From: Thermasporomyces composti
Lineage (GTDB): Bacteria > Actinomycetota > Actinomycetes > Propionibacteriales > Actinopolymorphaceae
Direction: 5' to 3'
NCBI RefSeq assembly: GCF_003386795.1
Contig: NZ_QTUC01000001.1
Span: 558,001-622,000, forward strand
Length of the DNA stretch: 64,000 nucleotides
Positions 34,243-44,155 of this stretch are shown in pieces. The position numbers and the translations under genes were made by a program. The stretch's first letter is position 1. Every line of letters begins with the position of its first letter. The notes below the pieces were generated by a model. It was not told the DNA's origin, did not search any database, and saw nothing but the letters and a program-made list of their open reading frames with translations.

Positions 34243-34271
34243 CCGGGAGCGGGACGAAGCACCGCTCCCGG
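34243..34271 (-). terminator. rpsO-pnp intergenic hairpin
   Basis: CCGGGAGCGG (34243-34252) and CCGCTCCCGG (34262-34271), perfect over ten pairs with a nine-base loop. In enteric bacteria the rpsO-pnp gap holds a terminator and the RNase III site used for pnp autocontrol. A similar dual role is possible here but is inference. Confidence 0.55.
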
Positions 34272-34284
34272 GATATGTCGACCG

Positions 34285-34554
34285 CTACCGCCGCAGACCA
34301 AGCCGCTCGATGAGCGACCGGTAGCGCTCGATGTCCTTCTTTGCCAGGTAGTTAAGCAGCCGGCGCCGCTGCCCCACGAGAAGGAGCAGCCCGCGGCGGC
34401 TGTGGTGGTCGTGCTTGTGCACCTTGAGGTGCTCGGTCAGGTGGTTGATCCGATGCGTCAGCAGCGCGACCTGAACCTCGGGCGAGCCTGTGTCGCCCTC
34501 TTTGGTCGCGAACTCTTCAATGATCCGCTTCTTCGTGGCGGTGTCGAGCGACAC
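34285..34554 (-). CDS. rpsO: 30S ribosomal protein S15
   Basis: 89 residues from GTG 34554, exactly the family length. Start [20 protein letters not shown] and the 16S-binding region [20 protein letters not shown] are typical. GGGAGGGAG precedes the GTG; the longer ATG starts at 34569 and 34611 would add residues foreign to S15. It binds the central domain of 16S rRNA. Confidence 0.96.
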   Translation of the reverse strand: MSLDTATKKRIIEEFATKEGDTGSPEVQVALLTHRINHLTEHLKVHKHDHHSRRGLLLLVGQRRRLLNYLAKKDIERYRSLIERLGLRR

Positions 34555-34622
34555 GACGCTCCCTCCCATAGGTCCGTTGCGCGGCGCACCAGGGCACGTC
34601 CACCTGGGCACTCTCTGTCCGC

Positions 34623-34648
34623 GGCCGGTTCACGGCCCAGTCAGGTTA
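34623..34648 (-). promoter_or_regulatory. Possible rpsO promoter element and leader hairpin
   Basis: Leftward TAACCT (34648-34643) is a -10-like box, and GGCCG-gttca-CGGCC (34623-34637) forms a small hairpin in the resulting leader. S15 often autoregulates through its leader, but the elements here are too short to claim that. The rest of 34555-34810 holds nothing recognised. Confidence 0.25.
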
Positions 34649-34810
34649 TCAGCAGCCCCGCTCCCCGTCCGACTGGTGGTGGGATGACACCCGCTGAACG
34701 GCGCCCAAAGGGGCAGATAGCGGTCCGGTCGCTCTCCTGGAGCAGGCGCTCTCGAACCGGGCCGAGTGGGGCGCCGGTGGACGCCAGATCGGTTCGGCTC
34801 CGGGGGTTGT

Positions 34811-35785
34811 TCAGGGGCGGGGCACGTCGAGGATCTGCCGGATCCGCTCGACGTCCTCTCCCATCTGCGCGACCAGCGCCTCCACGGAGTCGAAGCGCTG
34901 CTGCCCACGAACCCGCTCGACGAAGCTCACCACAACCCGGACGCCGTACAGCTCGAGGTCGTCGCGGTCGAGGACGTACGCCTCGACCCGGCGGGGCTCG
35001 TGCCCGAACTGGGGGTTGGTGCCCACCGAGATGGCCGCGGGCAGCGGCGTGCCGGCCTTCGTGCCGTCGTCCACTCGGCGAAGCCACCCGGCGTAGACGC
35101 CGTCGGCCGGGAGTGCCATACCGGGCGAGGGGGGCACGTTCGCGGTGGGATAGCCCAGCTCACGACCGCGATGAGCACCTTCGACCACGGTGCCCTCGAC
35201 CTCGAACAGACGGCCGAGCAGCTCGTTCGCGCCGGCGACATCGCCCTCCTCCAGCCGCTGACGCACGACCGTGGACGACACCGCCTCCGCCTGCGCGGGC
35301 CGATCGAGCTCGGCGTCAACCCGTCGGCTCAGTCCCTCGACGGTGAAGCCGAACCGTTCGCCCAGTCGGCGCAGCAAGGCGACATCGCCCTTCGCCTTGT
35401 GACCGAACCGGAAGTCCTCGCCCACAACGACGGCCACCGGCCGCAGCGTGTCGGTGAGTTCCCGCACGAACTCCTCAGCCGGCTGCTGGGAGCGCTCCTT
35501 GTCGAACGGGATCACCAGGGCGGCGTCGACACCGAGGGCCTCGAAGAGCTCCAGGCGCCGGTCCACCGTGGCCAGGAGTGGCGGTACGGCGTCGGGTCGG
35601 ACCACCGCGGTGGGATGTGGGTCGAACGTGACCACCACCGCCTTGGCACCGTGAGCCCGCGCCTGCTCGACGGTACGCCCGATGACCCGCTGGTGGCCTC
35701 GGTGCACTCCATCGAAGACGCCGATGGTGACGGCTGTCGGCCCCAGGTCGGAGGGCACCTCGGTCACATCGTCCCAGCGTCGCAT
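34811..35785 (-). CDS. ribF: Bifunctional riboflavin kinase/FAD synthetase
   Basis: 324 residues. The FAD synthetase domain has VTIGVFDGVHRGHQ and VVVTFDPHP; VGEDFRFGHKAKGD follows, then the riboflavin kinase domain with RGRELGYPTANVPP and DGVYAGWL. It makes FMN and FAD. ATG 35785 is chosen with GGAG upstream; TTG 35788 is adjacent. It sits between truB and rpsO as usual. Confidence 0.95.
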   Translation of the reverse strand: MRRWDDVTEVPSDLGPTAVTIGVFDGVHRGHQRVIGRTVEQARAHGAKAVVVTFDPHPTAVVRPDAVPPLLATVDRRLELFEALGVDAALVIPFDKERSQQPAEEFVRELTDTLRPVAVVVGEDFRFGHKAKGDVALLRRLGERFGFTVEGLSRRVDAELDRPAQAEAVSSTVVRQRLEEGDVAGANELLGRLFEVEGTVVEGAHRGRELGYPTANVPPSPGMALPADGVYAGWLRRVDDGTKAGTPLPAAISVGTNPQFGHEPRRVEAYVLDRDDLELYGVRVVVSFVERVRGQQRFDSVEALVAQMGEDVERIRQILDVPRP

Positions 35786-35917
35786 CAATCACGTCTCCGT
35801 CATGTCGTCCACCCACCGCCGGGTGGTCCGGTTCAGCCTGTCCAGGGTGCCAGACGGCCGGCAGCGACAGTGGTCGGTCCGGCCCACGCCGCGTGTCGTT
35901 CCTCGCCGCCCACCCGC

Positions 35918-36790
35918 TCAACCCGCGAACACGGCGACAGGCCGCGCGCCCTGCTCGGTGTCCTCGTACAAGGCCAGGAACCGGCCGTCCGGCCCGAACA
36001 TCGCCACCCGACCCGCGCCGAGGCGCACATGGGGCAGTCGCTGTCCGAACCCCACCAGTCGGGCAGTCTCCGCGTCCAGGTCGTAGCGGGGGAACGTCTC
36101 GGCGGCAACCTCGGCGATCGGCTGGACCTGGAAGTCCTCCTCCAGCTCCGCCAAGGGCCGAGCTCGGTCGAGCCCATACCGGCCGACCCTGGTCCGGCGC
36201 AGAGCGCGCAGGTGGCCACCGACGCCGAGCTTGGCTCCCAGGTCACGAGCCAGAGCCCGGATGTACGTGCCGCTCGAGCAGTCCACGACCACGTCCAGGT
36301 CCACCTCGTCGCCCAAGCGGCGGATCTCTCGAACATCGAACCGACTGACCACGACGCGCCGGGGTGGCAGCTCGACCCGCTGGCCCGCTCGGACCTTGCG
36401 GTAGGCACGCTCGCCGCCGACCTTGACCGCCGACACCGCTGACGGCACCTGGAGGATCTCGCCGGTCAGCTCCGCGACGCCGGCATGGATCTGCTCGGTC
36501 GTGACGTGCCCGGCCGGTGTCCTCGACACCACCTCCCCCTCGGCGTCGTCGGTCTGGGTCGCGACGCCGAGTCGGATGGTGGCCTCGTAGGACTTGTCCT
36601 CCAGCGCGAGGTGTCCAAGCAGCCGCGTGGCGCGCTCAACGCCGAGCACCAGCACCCCGGTCGCCATGGGGTCGAGCGTGCCGGCGTGTCCGACGCGACG
36701 TGTCCTGGCCAGCCGCCGAACCCGGCTCACCACGTCGTGGGAGGTCATCCCGGCTGGCTTGTCGACTATGACGATCCCGTCGACCGCCAC
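35918..36790 (-). CDS. truB: tRNA pseudouridine(55) synthase
   Basis: 290 residues. It makes pseudouridine in the tRNA T-loop. GIVIVDKPAGMTSHDVV is the N-terminal signature, HAGTLDPMATGVL carries catalytic Asp 40, and a C-terminal PUA-like domain is present. GTG 36790 is preferred since AAGGAG lies nine bases upstream; GTG 36796 in frame is too close to that site, and the open frame to 36856 is not conserved. Confidence 0.95.
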   Translation of the reverse strand: MAVDGIVIVDKPAGMTSHDVVSRVRRLARTRRVGHAGTLDPMATGVLVLGVERATRLLGHLALEDKSYEATIRLGVATQTDDAEGEVVSRTPAGHVTTEQIHAGVAELTGEILQVPSAVSAVKVGGERAYRKVRAGQRVELPPRRVVVSRFDVREIRRLGDEVDLDVVVDCSSGTYIRALARDLGAKLGVGGHLRALRRTRVGRYGLDRARPLAELEEDFQVQPIAEVAAETFPRYDLDAETARLVGFGQRLPHVRLGAGRVAMFGPDGRFLALYEDTEQGARPVAVFAG

Positions 36791-36894
36791 ACTCACACAC
36801 TCCTTGTCTTGAGGATCGCCCGATCTTCGGACCGCTCCGGTGAACGGCCGGCTCACCGAAGGACACGCCGGCGTCGGCCGTGTCCCTCGACGTC

Positions 36895-37332
36895 TTACTC
36901 CGCCTCAGAGTCATCCTCCGACGGGGTCCGATAAGGATCGGGGTCACCGGCGTACTGGGCGTTGGCCGCCCGCCGGGCCACCTCCGCGTCGGACTCCCGT
37001 GCCCGGCGCAAGAGATCCTCGATGTGCGCGGCGTTCTCCGGTACGGCGTCAGGCACGAACCGAAGGCTGGGCGTGTGCCGGAGCCCGAGCTGGCGGCCCA
37101 CCTCGGACCGGATCATGCCCGTGGCGCTGGCCAGGGCCGCCGCCGTGCCCGCTCGGTCCTGGTCACCGCCGAACACCGTATAGAAGACCGTCGCGTCGCG
37201 CAGGTCCCCGGTGAGGCGGACGTCCGTCACGGTCACGAAGCCGAGTCTGGGGTCCTTGACCCTCCGCTCGAGCATTCCCGCGACGATGACACGGATCCGG
37301 TCGGCCAGCTGGTTCACCCGCGCTTGGTTCAT
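36895..37332 (-). CDS. rbfA: 30S ribosome-binding factor A
   Basis: 145 residues. A KH-fold maturation factor of the small subunit: VNQLADRIRVIVAGMLERRV, DPRLGFVTVTDVRLTGDLRD and the block LRHTPSLRFVPD are typical. The C-terminus has an acidic tail. ATG 37332 has AAGGAGAGG at about eight bases; ATG 37338 in frame is too near to it. Confidence 0.95.
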   Translation of the reverse strand: MNQARVNQLADRIRVIVAGMLERRVKDPRLGFVTVTDVRLTGDLRDATVFYTVFGGDQDRAGTAAALASATGMIRSEVGRQLGLRHTPSLRFVPDAVPENAAHIEDLLRRARESDAEVARRAANAQYAGDPDPYRTPSEDDSEAE

Positions 37333-37428
37333 CGCCATCCTCTCCTTGGCCTTCTCAGCGACGGATCCTGTCGTCCTTTGTCCGGGGTCGTGGACGTGCT
37401 CAGCTTCCCGCCAGCGACCGGTTGACGC

Positions 37429-37722
37429 CTAGTCGTCGGCGGAGAAGAGCTGCCTGCGTACGTCCAGGATCTCAATCTCCGGTCTGCTCGCCAGCAGGCG
37501 CTCCACGGCGTCGAGAACATCTCGGCACTGGCGCGCTTCCCCGCTGACCACCGCGACCCCGATCTCGGCGCGACGGTAGAGGTCGTGATAGCCGGTCTCG
37601 GCGACCGAGACACTGAACCGACGTTGGATCTCGGCCACGATCGGACGGATCGTGGAGCGCTTCTCCTTCAGGGACCGAACCGCCCCGAGGCGCACATCGG
37701 CGCACAACGTTCCCGTGAACAC
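37429..37722 (-). CDS. DUF503 family protein (YlxP-like)
   Basis: 97 residues. The family starts FTGTLCADVRLGAVRSLKEK and continues RSTIRPIVAEIQRRFSVSVAE. It is a small conserved protein between infB and rbfA in many Gram-positive bacteria; its role, perhaps in ribosome assembly, is not settled. GTG 37722 with GGAG upstream is chosen; the open frame to 37851 is not conserved. Confidence 0.9.
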   Translation of the reverse strand: MFTGTLCADVRLGAVRSLKEKRSTIRPIVAEIQRRFSVSVAETGYHDLYRRAEIGVAVVSGEARQCRDVLDAVERLLASRPEIEILDVRRQLFSADD

Positions 37723-37863
37723 CTTGACTCCGACACGCCCTCGCGCGTCGACCCAGTGACGCCTGGCCAGGACCGGGTCCGGCAGCACCGGCCGGGCGCC
37801 ACTGACCCCGCCGGCGGGCCGGTGGCTGGTCACTGTCGAGCGACCAGCCACCGGCCACCTCGG

Positions 37864-40788
37864 TCAGTCGCGGGGCTTCTCTCGCATCTCGAACGTCTCG
37901 ACGACGTCGCCGATCTTGATGTCGTTGAAGTTCTGCAGGGTCAGACCGCACTCGAAGCCCTCACGGACTTCAGTGGCGTCGTCCTTGAACCGCCGCAGCG
38001 AGGCGATCTCGGTGTTGTCCGCCACGACGGCGCCGTCGCGGAGCAAGCGAGCCTTGGCGTTGCGTCGGATGACCCCGCTCGTGACGAGGCAACCGGCGAT
38101 CGTGCCGAAGCGGCTGGACCGGAAGATCTCCCGGACCTCGGCGGTGCCGAGCTGGACCTCCTCGTACTCGGGCTTGAGCAGGCCCTTGAGGGCGGCCTCG
38201 ACCTCCTCGATCGCCTGGTAGATGACCGAGTAGTAGCGGATCTCCACGCCCTCTTGCTCGGCGAGCCGCTCGACCGACCGGCTCTGCGCCCGGACGTTGA
38301 ACCCGATGATGATCGCGTTGTCGATGCTCGCCAGGTTGACGTCGTTCTCGGTGACGGCGCCGACGCCGCGGTGCAAGATCCGCAGGTCGACCTCCTCGCC
38401 GACATCGATCTTGCTGAGCGCGTCCTCGAGAGCCTCGACCGAACCCGACACATCGCCCTTGATGATGAGGTTGAGCGCCTGGCGCTCGGTGAGCAGCTCG
38501 GTGAGGTTCTCGAGGCTGACCCGCGGCGACCGCTTCGCGAACGACGCGTTGCGCTCGCGCGCCTCCCGCTTCTCCGCGATCTGACGCGCCACGCGGTCGT
38601 CGGGGACGACCAGGAAGTTGTCGCCAGCACGGGGCACCGACGACAGACCCAGGACGAGCACCGGCCGAGACGGCAACGCCTTGTCGACCTGCTGGCCGTG
38701 CTCGTCGAGCATCGCCCGGACGCGCCCGTACGCGGGACCGACCACGATCGAGTCGCCGACCTTCAACGTGCCTCGCTGCACCAGCACCGTGGCGACCGGG
38801 CCACGCCCCTTGTCCAGGTGGGCCTCGACGGTGACACCTTGGGCGGCCTGGTTGGGGTTCGCCCTGAGGTCGAGCGTCGCGTCGGCGGTCAGCACGATCG
38901 CCTCGAGCAGGTCGTCGAGGTTGAGTCGTGCCTTCGCCGAGATGTCGACGAACATCGTGTCACCGCCGTACTCCTCCGGCACCAGGCCGTACTCGGTGAG
39001 CTGGCCCCGCACCTTGGCCGGATCGGCGTCGGGCAGGTCGATCTTGTTCACCGCGACGACGATCGGCACACCGGCGGCCTTGGCGTGGTTGAGCGCCTCG
39101 ATGGTCTGCGGCATCACACCGTCGTCAGCGGCCACCACCAGCACCGCGATGTCGGTCAGCTGGGCACCACGCGCACGCATGGCGGTGAACGCCTCGTGAC
39201 CCGGGGTGTCGATGAAGGTGATCTTGCGTTCCTCTCCATCGACCTCGGTCGACACCTGGTAAGCGCCGATGTGCTGGGTGATGCCACCGGCCTCCCGGGC
39301 CGCGACGTTCTCGCCGCGGATCGCGTCGAGGAGCTTGGTCTTTCCGTGGTCGACGTGACCCATCACCGAGACCACCGGCGGACGAGGCTGCAAATCCTCC
39401 TCGTCACCCTCGTCCTCGCCGAACTCGATGGAGAACGACTCGAGCAGCTCGCGGTCCTCGTCCTCCGGCGAGACGATCTCGACGTCGTAGTCGAGCTCGG
39501 CGCCGAGCAGCTGCAGGGTCTCGTCGCTCACGGACTGGGTCGCGGTCACCATCTCGCCGAGGTGGAACATCACCTGGACGAGCGCCGCCGGGTCAGCGCC
39601 GATCTTCTCGGCGAAGTCGGTGAGGCTGGCACCGCGAGGTAGACGCACCTTCTGACCGCCGCCGCGCGGAACCCGCACGCCGCCGATCGTCGGCGCCTGC
39701 ATGTTGTCGAACTCTTGCCGCTTCTGCCGCTTGGACTTACGGCCACGTCGCGTCGGTCCGCCCGGGCGTCCGAAAGCACCCGCGGCACCGCCACGGCCGC
39801 GTCCGCCGCCGCGGCCACCGAAGCCTCCACGCGGCGGAGCACCAGCCGGTGCACCGCCACCAGGACGCCCACCGCCACCGAGACGGCCGATCCCGCCACC
39901 AGCGCGGCCGGGCGTGCCCGTGCGACCGCTCGGAGCACCTGCGCGGCTCCCGGCTCCACCGGTGCGAGCGCTCGGTCCACCGGAGCGGCCACCAGGTCCA
40001 CCCCGACCGGCGGGCACGCCACGACTCATCGGCCTCGGCGGCATCATCGCCGGGTTCGGGCGTGGGCCACCAGGCCGGTCGTCGGCGCGTGGCGGCATCA
40101 TCGCTGGGCTCGGCCGAGGGATGCCCGTGCGGTCCTCACGACGGGCAGCGGGCTCTTGACGCTCAGTCCGTGGACCACGCATGCCAGTCGTCGACGTGAA
40201 CGGGTTGTTTCCAGGACGAGGCCCAGCCCCCGGACGTGGCGCGGCGGGCTTAGGCCGCGGCTGCTCGCCGGCGCGGACCGCAGGGCCGCCCGGCGTTGGT
40301 CCTGGCGGACCAGGCCGCGGCGGGGTCGGGACCGGCCGAGGTGTCGGCGCCTGGCCAGCACCCGCGTCGGTACCGGGTGCGGCCGGACGCGGCCGTTCCG
40401 CCGCCTGCTCGTCGGTGGGCTGTGGGGACGGTGTGCCGACCTTCGCCGCCGGGGACTCGGCGGGAGGAACGACTGGGGAGGTCGGACGAGACGGTGCCGG
40501 CTTGCCTCCGTCCGTGGGAGCCGGCGCGGCCTTCTCGGCCGCTGGCGCTTCCGCGCGAGCCTGCGTCGGGGCGGCGTCGGTAGCCGACGCGGTGTCGGCC
40601 TTGCCGTCACCCTTGCCGCTCGCGGCTGCCTCGGCAGCGAAAGCCTCCTTGAGCTTGCGAACGACAGGCGCCTCGACGGTCGAGGACGCCGACCGGACGA
40701 ATTCGCCCAGCTCCTGGAGCTTGGCCATGACGGCCTTGCTCTCGATGCCGAACTCCTTCGCGAGTTCGTAGACCCGGACCTTTGCCAC
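37864..40788 (-). CDS. infB: Translation initiation factor IF-2
   Basis: 974 residues. The N-terminal domain starts [21 protein letters not shown] long Pro/Ala then Gly/Arg-rich stretch (about 55-365) is unusually rich in GGRGG/PGG repeats and ends in the basic [18 protein letters not shown]. The GTPase domain carries G1 [10 protein letters not shown] (near 473), G3 DTPGHEAF and G4 VNKIDLPD, followed by the beta-barrel and C-terminal fMet-tRNA-binding domains. GTG 40788 has AAAGGAG upstream. Confidence 0.96.
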   Translation of the reverse strand: MAKVRVYELAKEFGIESKAVMAKLQELGEFVRSASSTVEAPVVRKLKEAFAAEAAASGKGDGKADTASATDAAPTQARAEAPAAEKAAPAPTDGGKPAPSRPTSPVVPPAESPAAKVGTPSPQPTDEQAAERPRPAAPGTDAGAGQAPTPRPVPTPPRPGPPGPTPGGPAVRAGEQPRPKPAAPRPGAGPRPGNNPFTSTTGMRGPRTERQEPAARREDRTGIPRPSPAMMPPRADDRPGGPRPNPAMMPPRPMSRGVPAGRGGPGGRSGGPSARTGGAGSRAGAPSGRTGTPGRAGGGIGRLGGGGRPGGGAPAGAPPRGGFGGRGGGRGRGGAAGAFGRPGGPTRRGRKSKRQKRQEFDNMQAPTIGGVRVPRGGGQKVRLPRGASLTDFAEKIGADPAALVQVMFHLGEMVTATQSVSDETLQLLGAELDYDVEIVSPEDEDRELLESFSIEFGEDEGDEEDLQPRPPVVSVMGHVDHGKTKLLDAIRGENVAAREAGGITQHIGAYQVSTEVDGEERKITFIDTPGHEAFTAMRARGAQLTDIAVLVVAADDGVMPQTIEALNHAKAAGVPIVVAVNKIDLPDADPAKVRGQLTEYGLVPEEYGGDTMFVDISAKARLNLDDLLEAIVLTADATLDLRANPNQAAQGVTVEAHLDKGRGPVATVLVQRGTLKVGDSIVVGPAYGRVRAMLDEHGQQVDKALPSRPVLVLGLSSVPRAGDNFLVVPDDRVARQIAEKREARERNASFAKRSPRVSLENLTELLTERQALNLIIKGDVSGSVEALEDALSKIDVGEEVDLRILHRGVGAVTENDVNLASIDNAIIIGFNVRAQSRSVERLAEQEGVEIRYYSVIYQAIEEVEAALKGLLKPEYEEVQLGTAEVREIFRSSRFGTIAGCLVTSGVIRRNAKARLLRDGAVVADNTEIASLRRFKDDATEVREGFECGLTLQNFNDIKIGDVVETFEMREKPRD

Positions 40789-40802
40789 TGCTCTCCTTTG
40801 CC

Positions 40803-40829
40803 GGCCCGGGCCCCTCGCGGGTCCAGGCC
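40803..40829 (-). other. Imperfect GC hairpin before infB
   Basis: Outer GGCC/GGCC and inner CCC/GGG pairs bracket a short loop, about 15 bases upstream of the infB ribosome-binding site. It may be a weak terminator after ylxR or an RNA-processing site. Confidence 0.25.
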
Positions 40830-40872
40830 GCTAGTTCCTGCGCGTGCTCATCGCTCGGTTCTCATCGAGTGG

Positions 40873-41298
40873 TCATGAGCCGCTCGACCCACTTTCTTGC
40901 TCGGGCGTCACCCGTCGCCGGGTGTCGCCTTCGTCAGGTGACGCGTTGGGTACCAACGCTGGCCTGTCGGGCTGGCGGGTGGTTGTCGCTCCCTGCCCCT
41001 CGACGTCTCGTGCCGCGATGTAGCGGCGGAGCACCTCCAGATCGACCGGCCCTTCCGCGCGGAGCGCCCGGGGAAAGGCCCGTCGCCGTTCGGCCAGTCC
41101 GAAGCATTCTCGTGTGGGGTGCACGTGCGCCCCGCGCCCCGGTGCGCGACCGGAGGCGTCAGGGAGCACCCAGGCCGCGTCGCCGTCGCGCACGAGAACG
41201 ACTCGGAGCAGTTCGGACTTGTCCGTACGATGCCGACACCCAACACACATCCGCACCGTGCGCGGACGTGTGTTCGGCTCCTGACCCGTACGACCCAC
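40873..41298 (-). CDS. ylxR: DUF448/YlxR family RNA-binding protein
   Basis: 141 residues. The motif RTVRMCVGCRHR and the later GRGAHVHPTRECFGLAERRR are typical of YlxR, a small basic protein encoded between nusA and infB that influences RNase P activity and transcription in other Gram-positives. The last 40 residues are a low-complexity extension. The start is GTG 41298; no strong ribosome-binding site is present. Confidence 0.88.
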   Translation of the reverse strand: MGRTGQEPNTRPRTVRMCVGCRHRTDKSELLRVVLVRDGDAAWVLPDASGRAPGRGAHVHPTRECFGLAERRRAFPRALRAEGPVDLEVLRRYIAARDVEGQGATTTRQPDRPALVPNASPDEGDTRRRVTPEQESGSSGS

Positions 41299-41628
41299 CT
41301 CGGGAGAGTGTACCCAGACCGCCGGAGTCAGCCGGTGGTGGATCTCCGCCGGGGCCGGGCCGCCGGGGCACAGGAGGGCGTTTCGCTACGGAACCCGCCG
41401 GAAGAAACACCACGTCGACCTGGTTGATTCCCGCTCCGCTCGGCTGGCGTGGCCCAATGCGGTCAGTCGTGCCCGACCACGGTCATGACGACGGTCCACT
41501 CGGGCGCCGGAGCGAGGGCGGTCCGGGAGCACGAGCCGCTCAGCGGGCCCGAGACAGCCGCACCACGTCGGCGAGCGAGCGCAGCCACGGACGAGCTGAC
41601 AAACCGCGGACGGGACGGGCTGACGGGC
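41299..41628. other. Intergenic between nusA and ylxR, no gene seen
   Basis: 330 bases, longer than usual for this operon. No promoter-quality pair, repeat or open frame with coding character was recognised. Confidence 0.35.
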
Positions 41629-42636
41629 CTACGTGGTCGGCTGCTGATCGGTGGTGTGTCCGGCGACGGCCGGTTCGGTGTCAGGCCGAATGTCGATGCG
41701 CCAGCCGGTGAGGCGAGCCGCCAGCCGGGCGTTCTGTCCCTCACGCCCAATGGCCAACGACAGCTGGTAGTCGGGGACGATCACCCGAGCAGACTTCGAC
41801 GCCGGGTCGACGATGTGCACCTGGCTCACGCGTGCCGGCGACAGCGCGTGCTTGATGTACTCGGCCGGATCCGCCGACCAGTCCACGATGTCGATCTTCT
41901 CGCCGTTCAGCTCGCTCATGACGTTGCGGACCCGAGCGCCGAGCGGTCCGATGCACGCACCCTTGGCGTTGACCGCCGGATTGTGGGACCGCACCGCCAC
42001 CTTCGTCCGGTGACCCGCCTCGCGCGCGATCCCGGCGATCTCCACGACCCCGTCGGTGATCTCAGGGACCTCGAGAGCGAAGAGCTTCTTCACCAGGTTG
42101 GGGTGCGTACGGGAAAGGGTGATCTGCGGGCCGCGGAAGCCCTTGCGGACGGCGACCACGTAGCACTTGAGCCGGGTGCCGTGGGTGTACCGCTCGCCTG
42201 GCACCTGCTCCTGTGGCGGCAGGACACCCTCGACCTTGCCGAGATCGACCAGGACGACCCGGGGGTCCTTCCCTTGCTGGATCACCCCGGAGACGATGTC
42301 GCCCTCCTTGCCGGCGAACTCGCCGAACATCTGGTCGTCCTCGGCGTCACGAAGGCGTTGCAGGATGACCTGCTTCGCTGTCGTCGCCGCGATGCGGCCG
42401 AATCCGGACGGCGTGTCGTCCCACTCGCGAACCGCGCCGGTCTCCTCGTCCACCTCCTGGGCCCAGACGGTGACGTGGCCGGTACGTCGGTCAAGCTCGA
42501 CGCGCGCCCGCGGCTGCGCGCCCTCGGTGCGCTGGTAGGCGATCAAGAGCGCCTGCTCGATCGCCTCCGCCACGGCCTCGAGCGGGATCTCCTTCTCCCG
42601 CTCGAGCGCACGCAGGACGGCCATGTCGATGTCCAT
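41629..42636 (-). CDS. nusA: Transcription termination/antitermination protein NusA
   Basis: 335 residues. The N-terminal polymerase-binding domain ([20 protein letters not shown]), S1 ([20 protein letters not shown]), KH1 and KH2 ([40 protein letters not shown]) are all present. It lacks the acidic C-terminal repeats of enteric NusA, as is normal for actinobacteria. ATG 42636 overlaps the rimP stop (TGATG). Confidence 0.96.
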   Translation of the reverse strand: MDIDMAVLRALEREKEIPLEAVAEAIEQALLIAYQRTEGAQPRARVELDRRTGHVTVWAQEVDEETGAVREWDDTPSGFGRIAATTAKQVILQRLRDAEDDQMFGEFAGKEGDIVSGVIQQGKDPRVVLVDLGKVEGVLPPQEQVPGERYTHGTRLKCYVVAVRKGFRGPQITLSRTHPNLVKKLFALEVPEITDGVVEIAGIAREAGHRTKVAVRSHNPAVNAKGACIGPLGARVRNVMSELNGEKIDIVDWSADPAEYIKHALSPARVSQVHIVDPASKSARVIVPDYQLSLAIGREGQNARLAARLTGWRIDIRPDTEPAVAGHTTDQQPTT

Positions 42637-43148
42637 CAGCGGTCACCCTCCTCTGCCTCCGGCAGGTCGGATGGCTCCTCCGGGCCCGGCTCGGTGAACT
42701 CGACCTGGACCTTGGCCTTCGCCACCGTCTCGTACGGCACGCGGTGGCGGCGGCCGCTGACATCCAGCTCGGCGGCCTCCTCGTCGGCATCCGCGATGCG
42801 ACCGACCAGCTGACTGCCGTCGTTGTGCACGACCTTGACGAGCCGACCGATGTTGCGCCGCCAGTGCCGGGGCATCGTCAACGGCCGATCGACCCCACGG
42901 GAGCTCACCTCGAGGGTGTAGGACCGTGCCCCCATGACGTCGCTGGAGTCCAGGACCTCGGCGACCCTGTTGGAGGCATCGGTGAGCTTGTCCAGCGTGA
43001 CACCACCGTCAGCGTCGACGACCACGCGCAGCAAGGTGCGGCGTCCGGCGGGGATGAGCTCCACGGCCTCGACGTCCAGCCCTTCGTCGGCGAGGACGGG
43101 CGTGAGGAGGTGCGCCACCCGCTCACGGGTCGCCGAGCCGCTCGCCAT
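42636..43148 (-). CDS. rimP: Ribosome maturation factor RimP
   Basis: 170 residues. Conserved [40 protein letters not shown] and the C-terminal SH3-like part are present. It aids 30S assembly. ATG 43148 has AGAGAGGAGGG upstream; the open frame to 43265 is untypical. First gene of the long leftward rimP-nusA-infB operon. Confidence 0.95.
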   Translation of the reverse strand: MASGSATRERVAHLLTPVLADEGLDVEAVELIPAGRRTLLRVVVDADGGVTLDKLTDASNRVAEVLDSSDVMGARSYTLEVSSRGVDRPLTMPRHWRRNIGRLVKVVHNDGSQLVGRIADADEEAAELDVSGRRHRVPYETVAKAKVQVEFTEPGPEEPSDLPEAEEGDR

Positions 43149-43284
43149 GGTGCCCTCCTCTCTCCAGTTGTCCGCGGGCTTCCGACTGGGTGTTCCGTCG
43201 ATCGTGTTTCCCCGGATCGTGGTCGCCTGATCGTCGACTGACCGTGGGCGCGCGCCGTCAACCACGTCTTTGTCCGGCCAGGTC

Positions 43285-43314
43285 AGCGTACCTGCCAGGA
43301 GAAAAGCCGATCAA
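43285..43314 (-). promoter_or_regulatory. Promoter of the rimP-nusA-infB operon
   Basis: Leftward TTGATC (43314-43309), an 18-base spacer, TACGCT (43290-43285). This gives a leader of about 130 bases before rimP. Confidence 0.5.
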
Positions 43315-43454
43315 ACCGCGCGCGGTCGGGACCAGGCCACGAAGCCGCAGGTGACGCACCATCGGTCACGGGGTGTGACGCAGGTCGAGTGCGACCATCG
43401 CCGACCCGCACCGATTTCGAGCCATTCTCGATGATTGGGACTTCTTGTGTGCTG

Positions 43455-43494
43455 TCGGACGAGAAGGGCTTGTCGGATGAGCTCGTCGGATGAG
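43455..43494. repeat. Three short direct repeats TCGGAYGAG
   Basis: Copies at 43455-43463, 43473-43481 and 43486-43494; the first and third extend to TCGGAYGAGAAGG. They lie in the divergent gap between rimP and the ferritin-like genes (43149-43546), which otherwise holds only the promoter elements. Possibly a binding site; possibly chance. Confidence 0.3.
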
Positions 43495-43533
43495 AAGGTC
43501 GTCGTCTCCGCCAAGAGGGACGACCGCTTTCGG

Positions 43534-43539
43534 TAACGT
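43534..43539 (+). promoter_or_regulatory. -10 box of the ferritin-like gene pair
   Basis: TAACGT, seven bases before the GTG at 43547. This predicts a leaderless transcript. The -35 is not recognisable. Confidence 0.4.
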
Positions 43540-43546
43540 CCCATTC

Positions 43547-44155
43547 GTGACCGTCCCGCCCACCGAGCGAACCTCGCACGACCCGAGGGGTGGACACCCA
43601 CCGACCCGCCGCCGCGTCCTTCGGGTCGGCATGACCGTGCTCGGACTCTCCGGACTGGCTGGACCGGGGTTGGCCGGCTGCACCACCTCCTCGCCGGATG
43701 CCACGCCGGCCACGAAGCGACCCGCGGCGCCGGTGACCACTCCTCCGCCACCACCTCCGGACCCGGATCTGCCGGTCCTGTCCGCCGCCGTCGAGAGCGA
43801 GCGCCATCTCCTCTCGCTCTACACGGCAGCGTTGGAGCGTCTGCCCGATCTGCGCGACGACCTCGAGGAGTTCGTGCGACGCCACGAGGAGCACCTCGCC
43901 GCGCTCACCGCGCTGGTCGGTCCCGAGGTGGACGCGACCGCCGCGGGGCTCGCGACGACCGCACCCAGCACCACACCCCCCTCACGCTCCGAGACGCTCG
44001 CCGCGCTTGTGGCCGCGGAGAAGGCAGCGGTCACGGATCGGGACAAGGACCTGCGGGCGGTTCAAGGAGCCGATCACGCCCGGCTGCTGGCTGTCATCGG
44101 CGCCTGTGAGGCGACGCACGTGGTAGCACTCGACGAGCTGGTGGAGAAGCTGTGA
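43547..44155 (+). CDS. Ferritin-like-domain lipoprotein with Tat-type signal
   Basis: 202 residues. TRRRVLRVGMTVLGLSGLAG with lipobox LAGC gives a Tat-type lipoprotein signal. A Thr/Pro linker follows and then a helical bundle with ESERHLLSLYTAAL, RRHEEHLAAL and GACEATHVVALDEL, carrying Glu and His in ferritin-like positions. GTG 43547 is favoured by the -10 box seven bases before it. The next gene encodes a second ferritin-like protein; the pair beside rimP is conserved in actinobacteria. A role in metal or redox handling outside the membrane is inferred. Confidence 0.8.
   Translation: MTVPPTERTSHDPRGGHPPTRRRVLRVGMTVLGLSGLAGPGLAGCTTSSPDATPATKRPAAPVTTPPPPPPDPDLPVLSAAVESERHLLSLYTAALERLPDLRDDLEEFVRRHEEHLAALTALVGPEVDATAAGLATTAPSTTPPSRSETLAALVAAEKAAVTDRDKDLRAVQGADHARLLAVIGACEATHVVALDELVEKL

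Noticed and set aside
37585-39642. Long + strand open frame (685 codons) opposite infB
   Set aside because: Antisense of the conserved IF-2 GTPase region; same shadow composition and no plausible start site.
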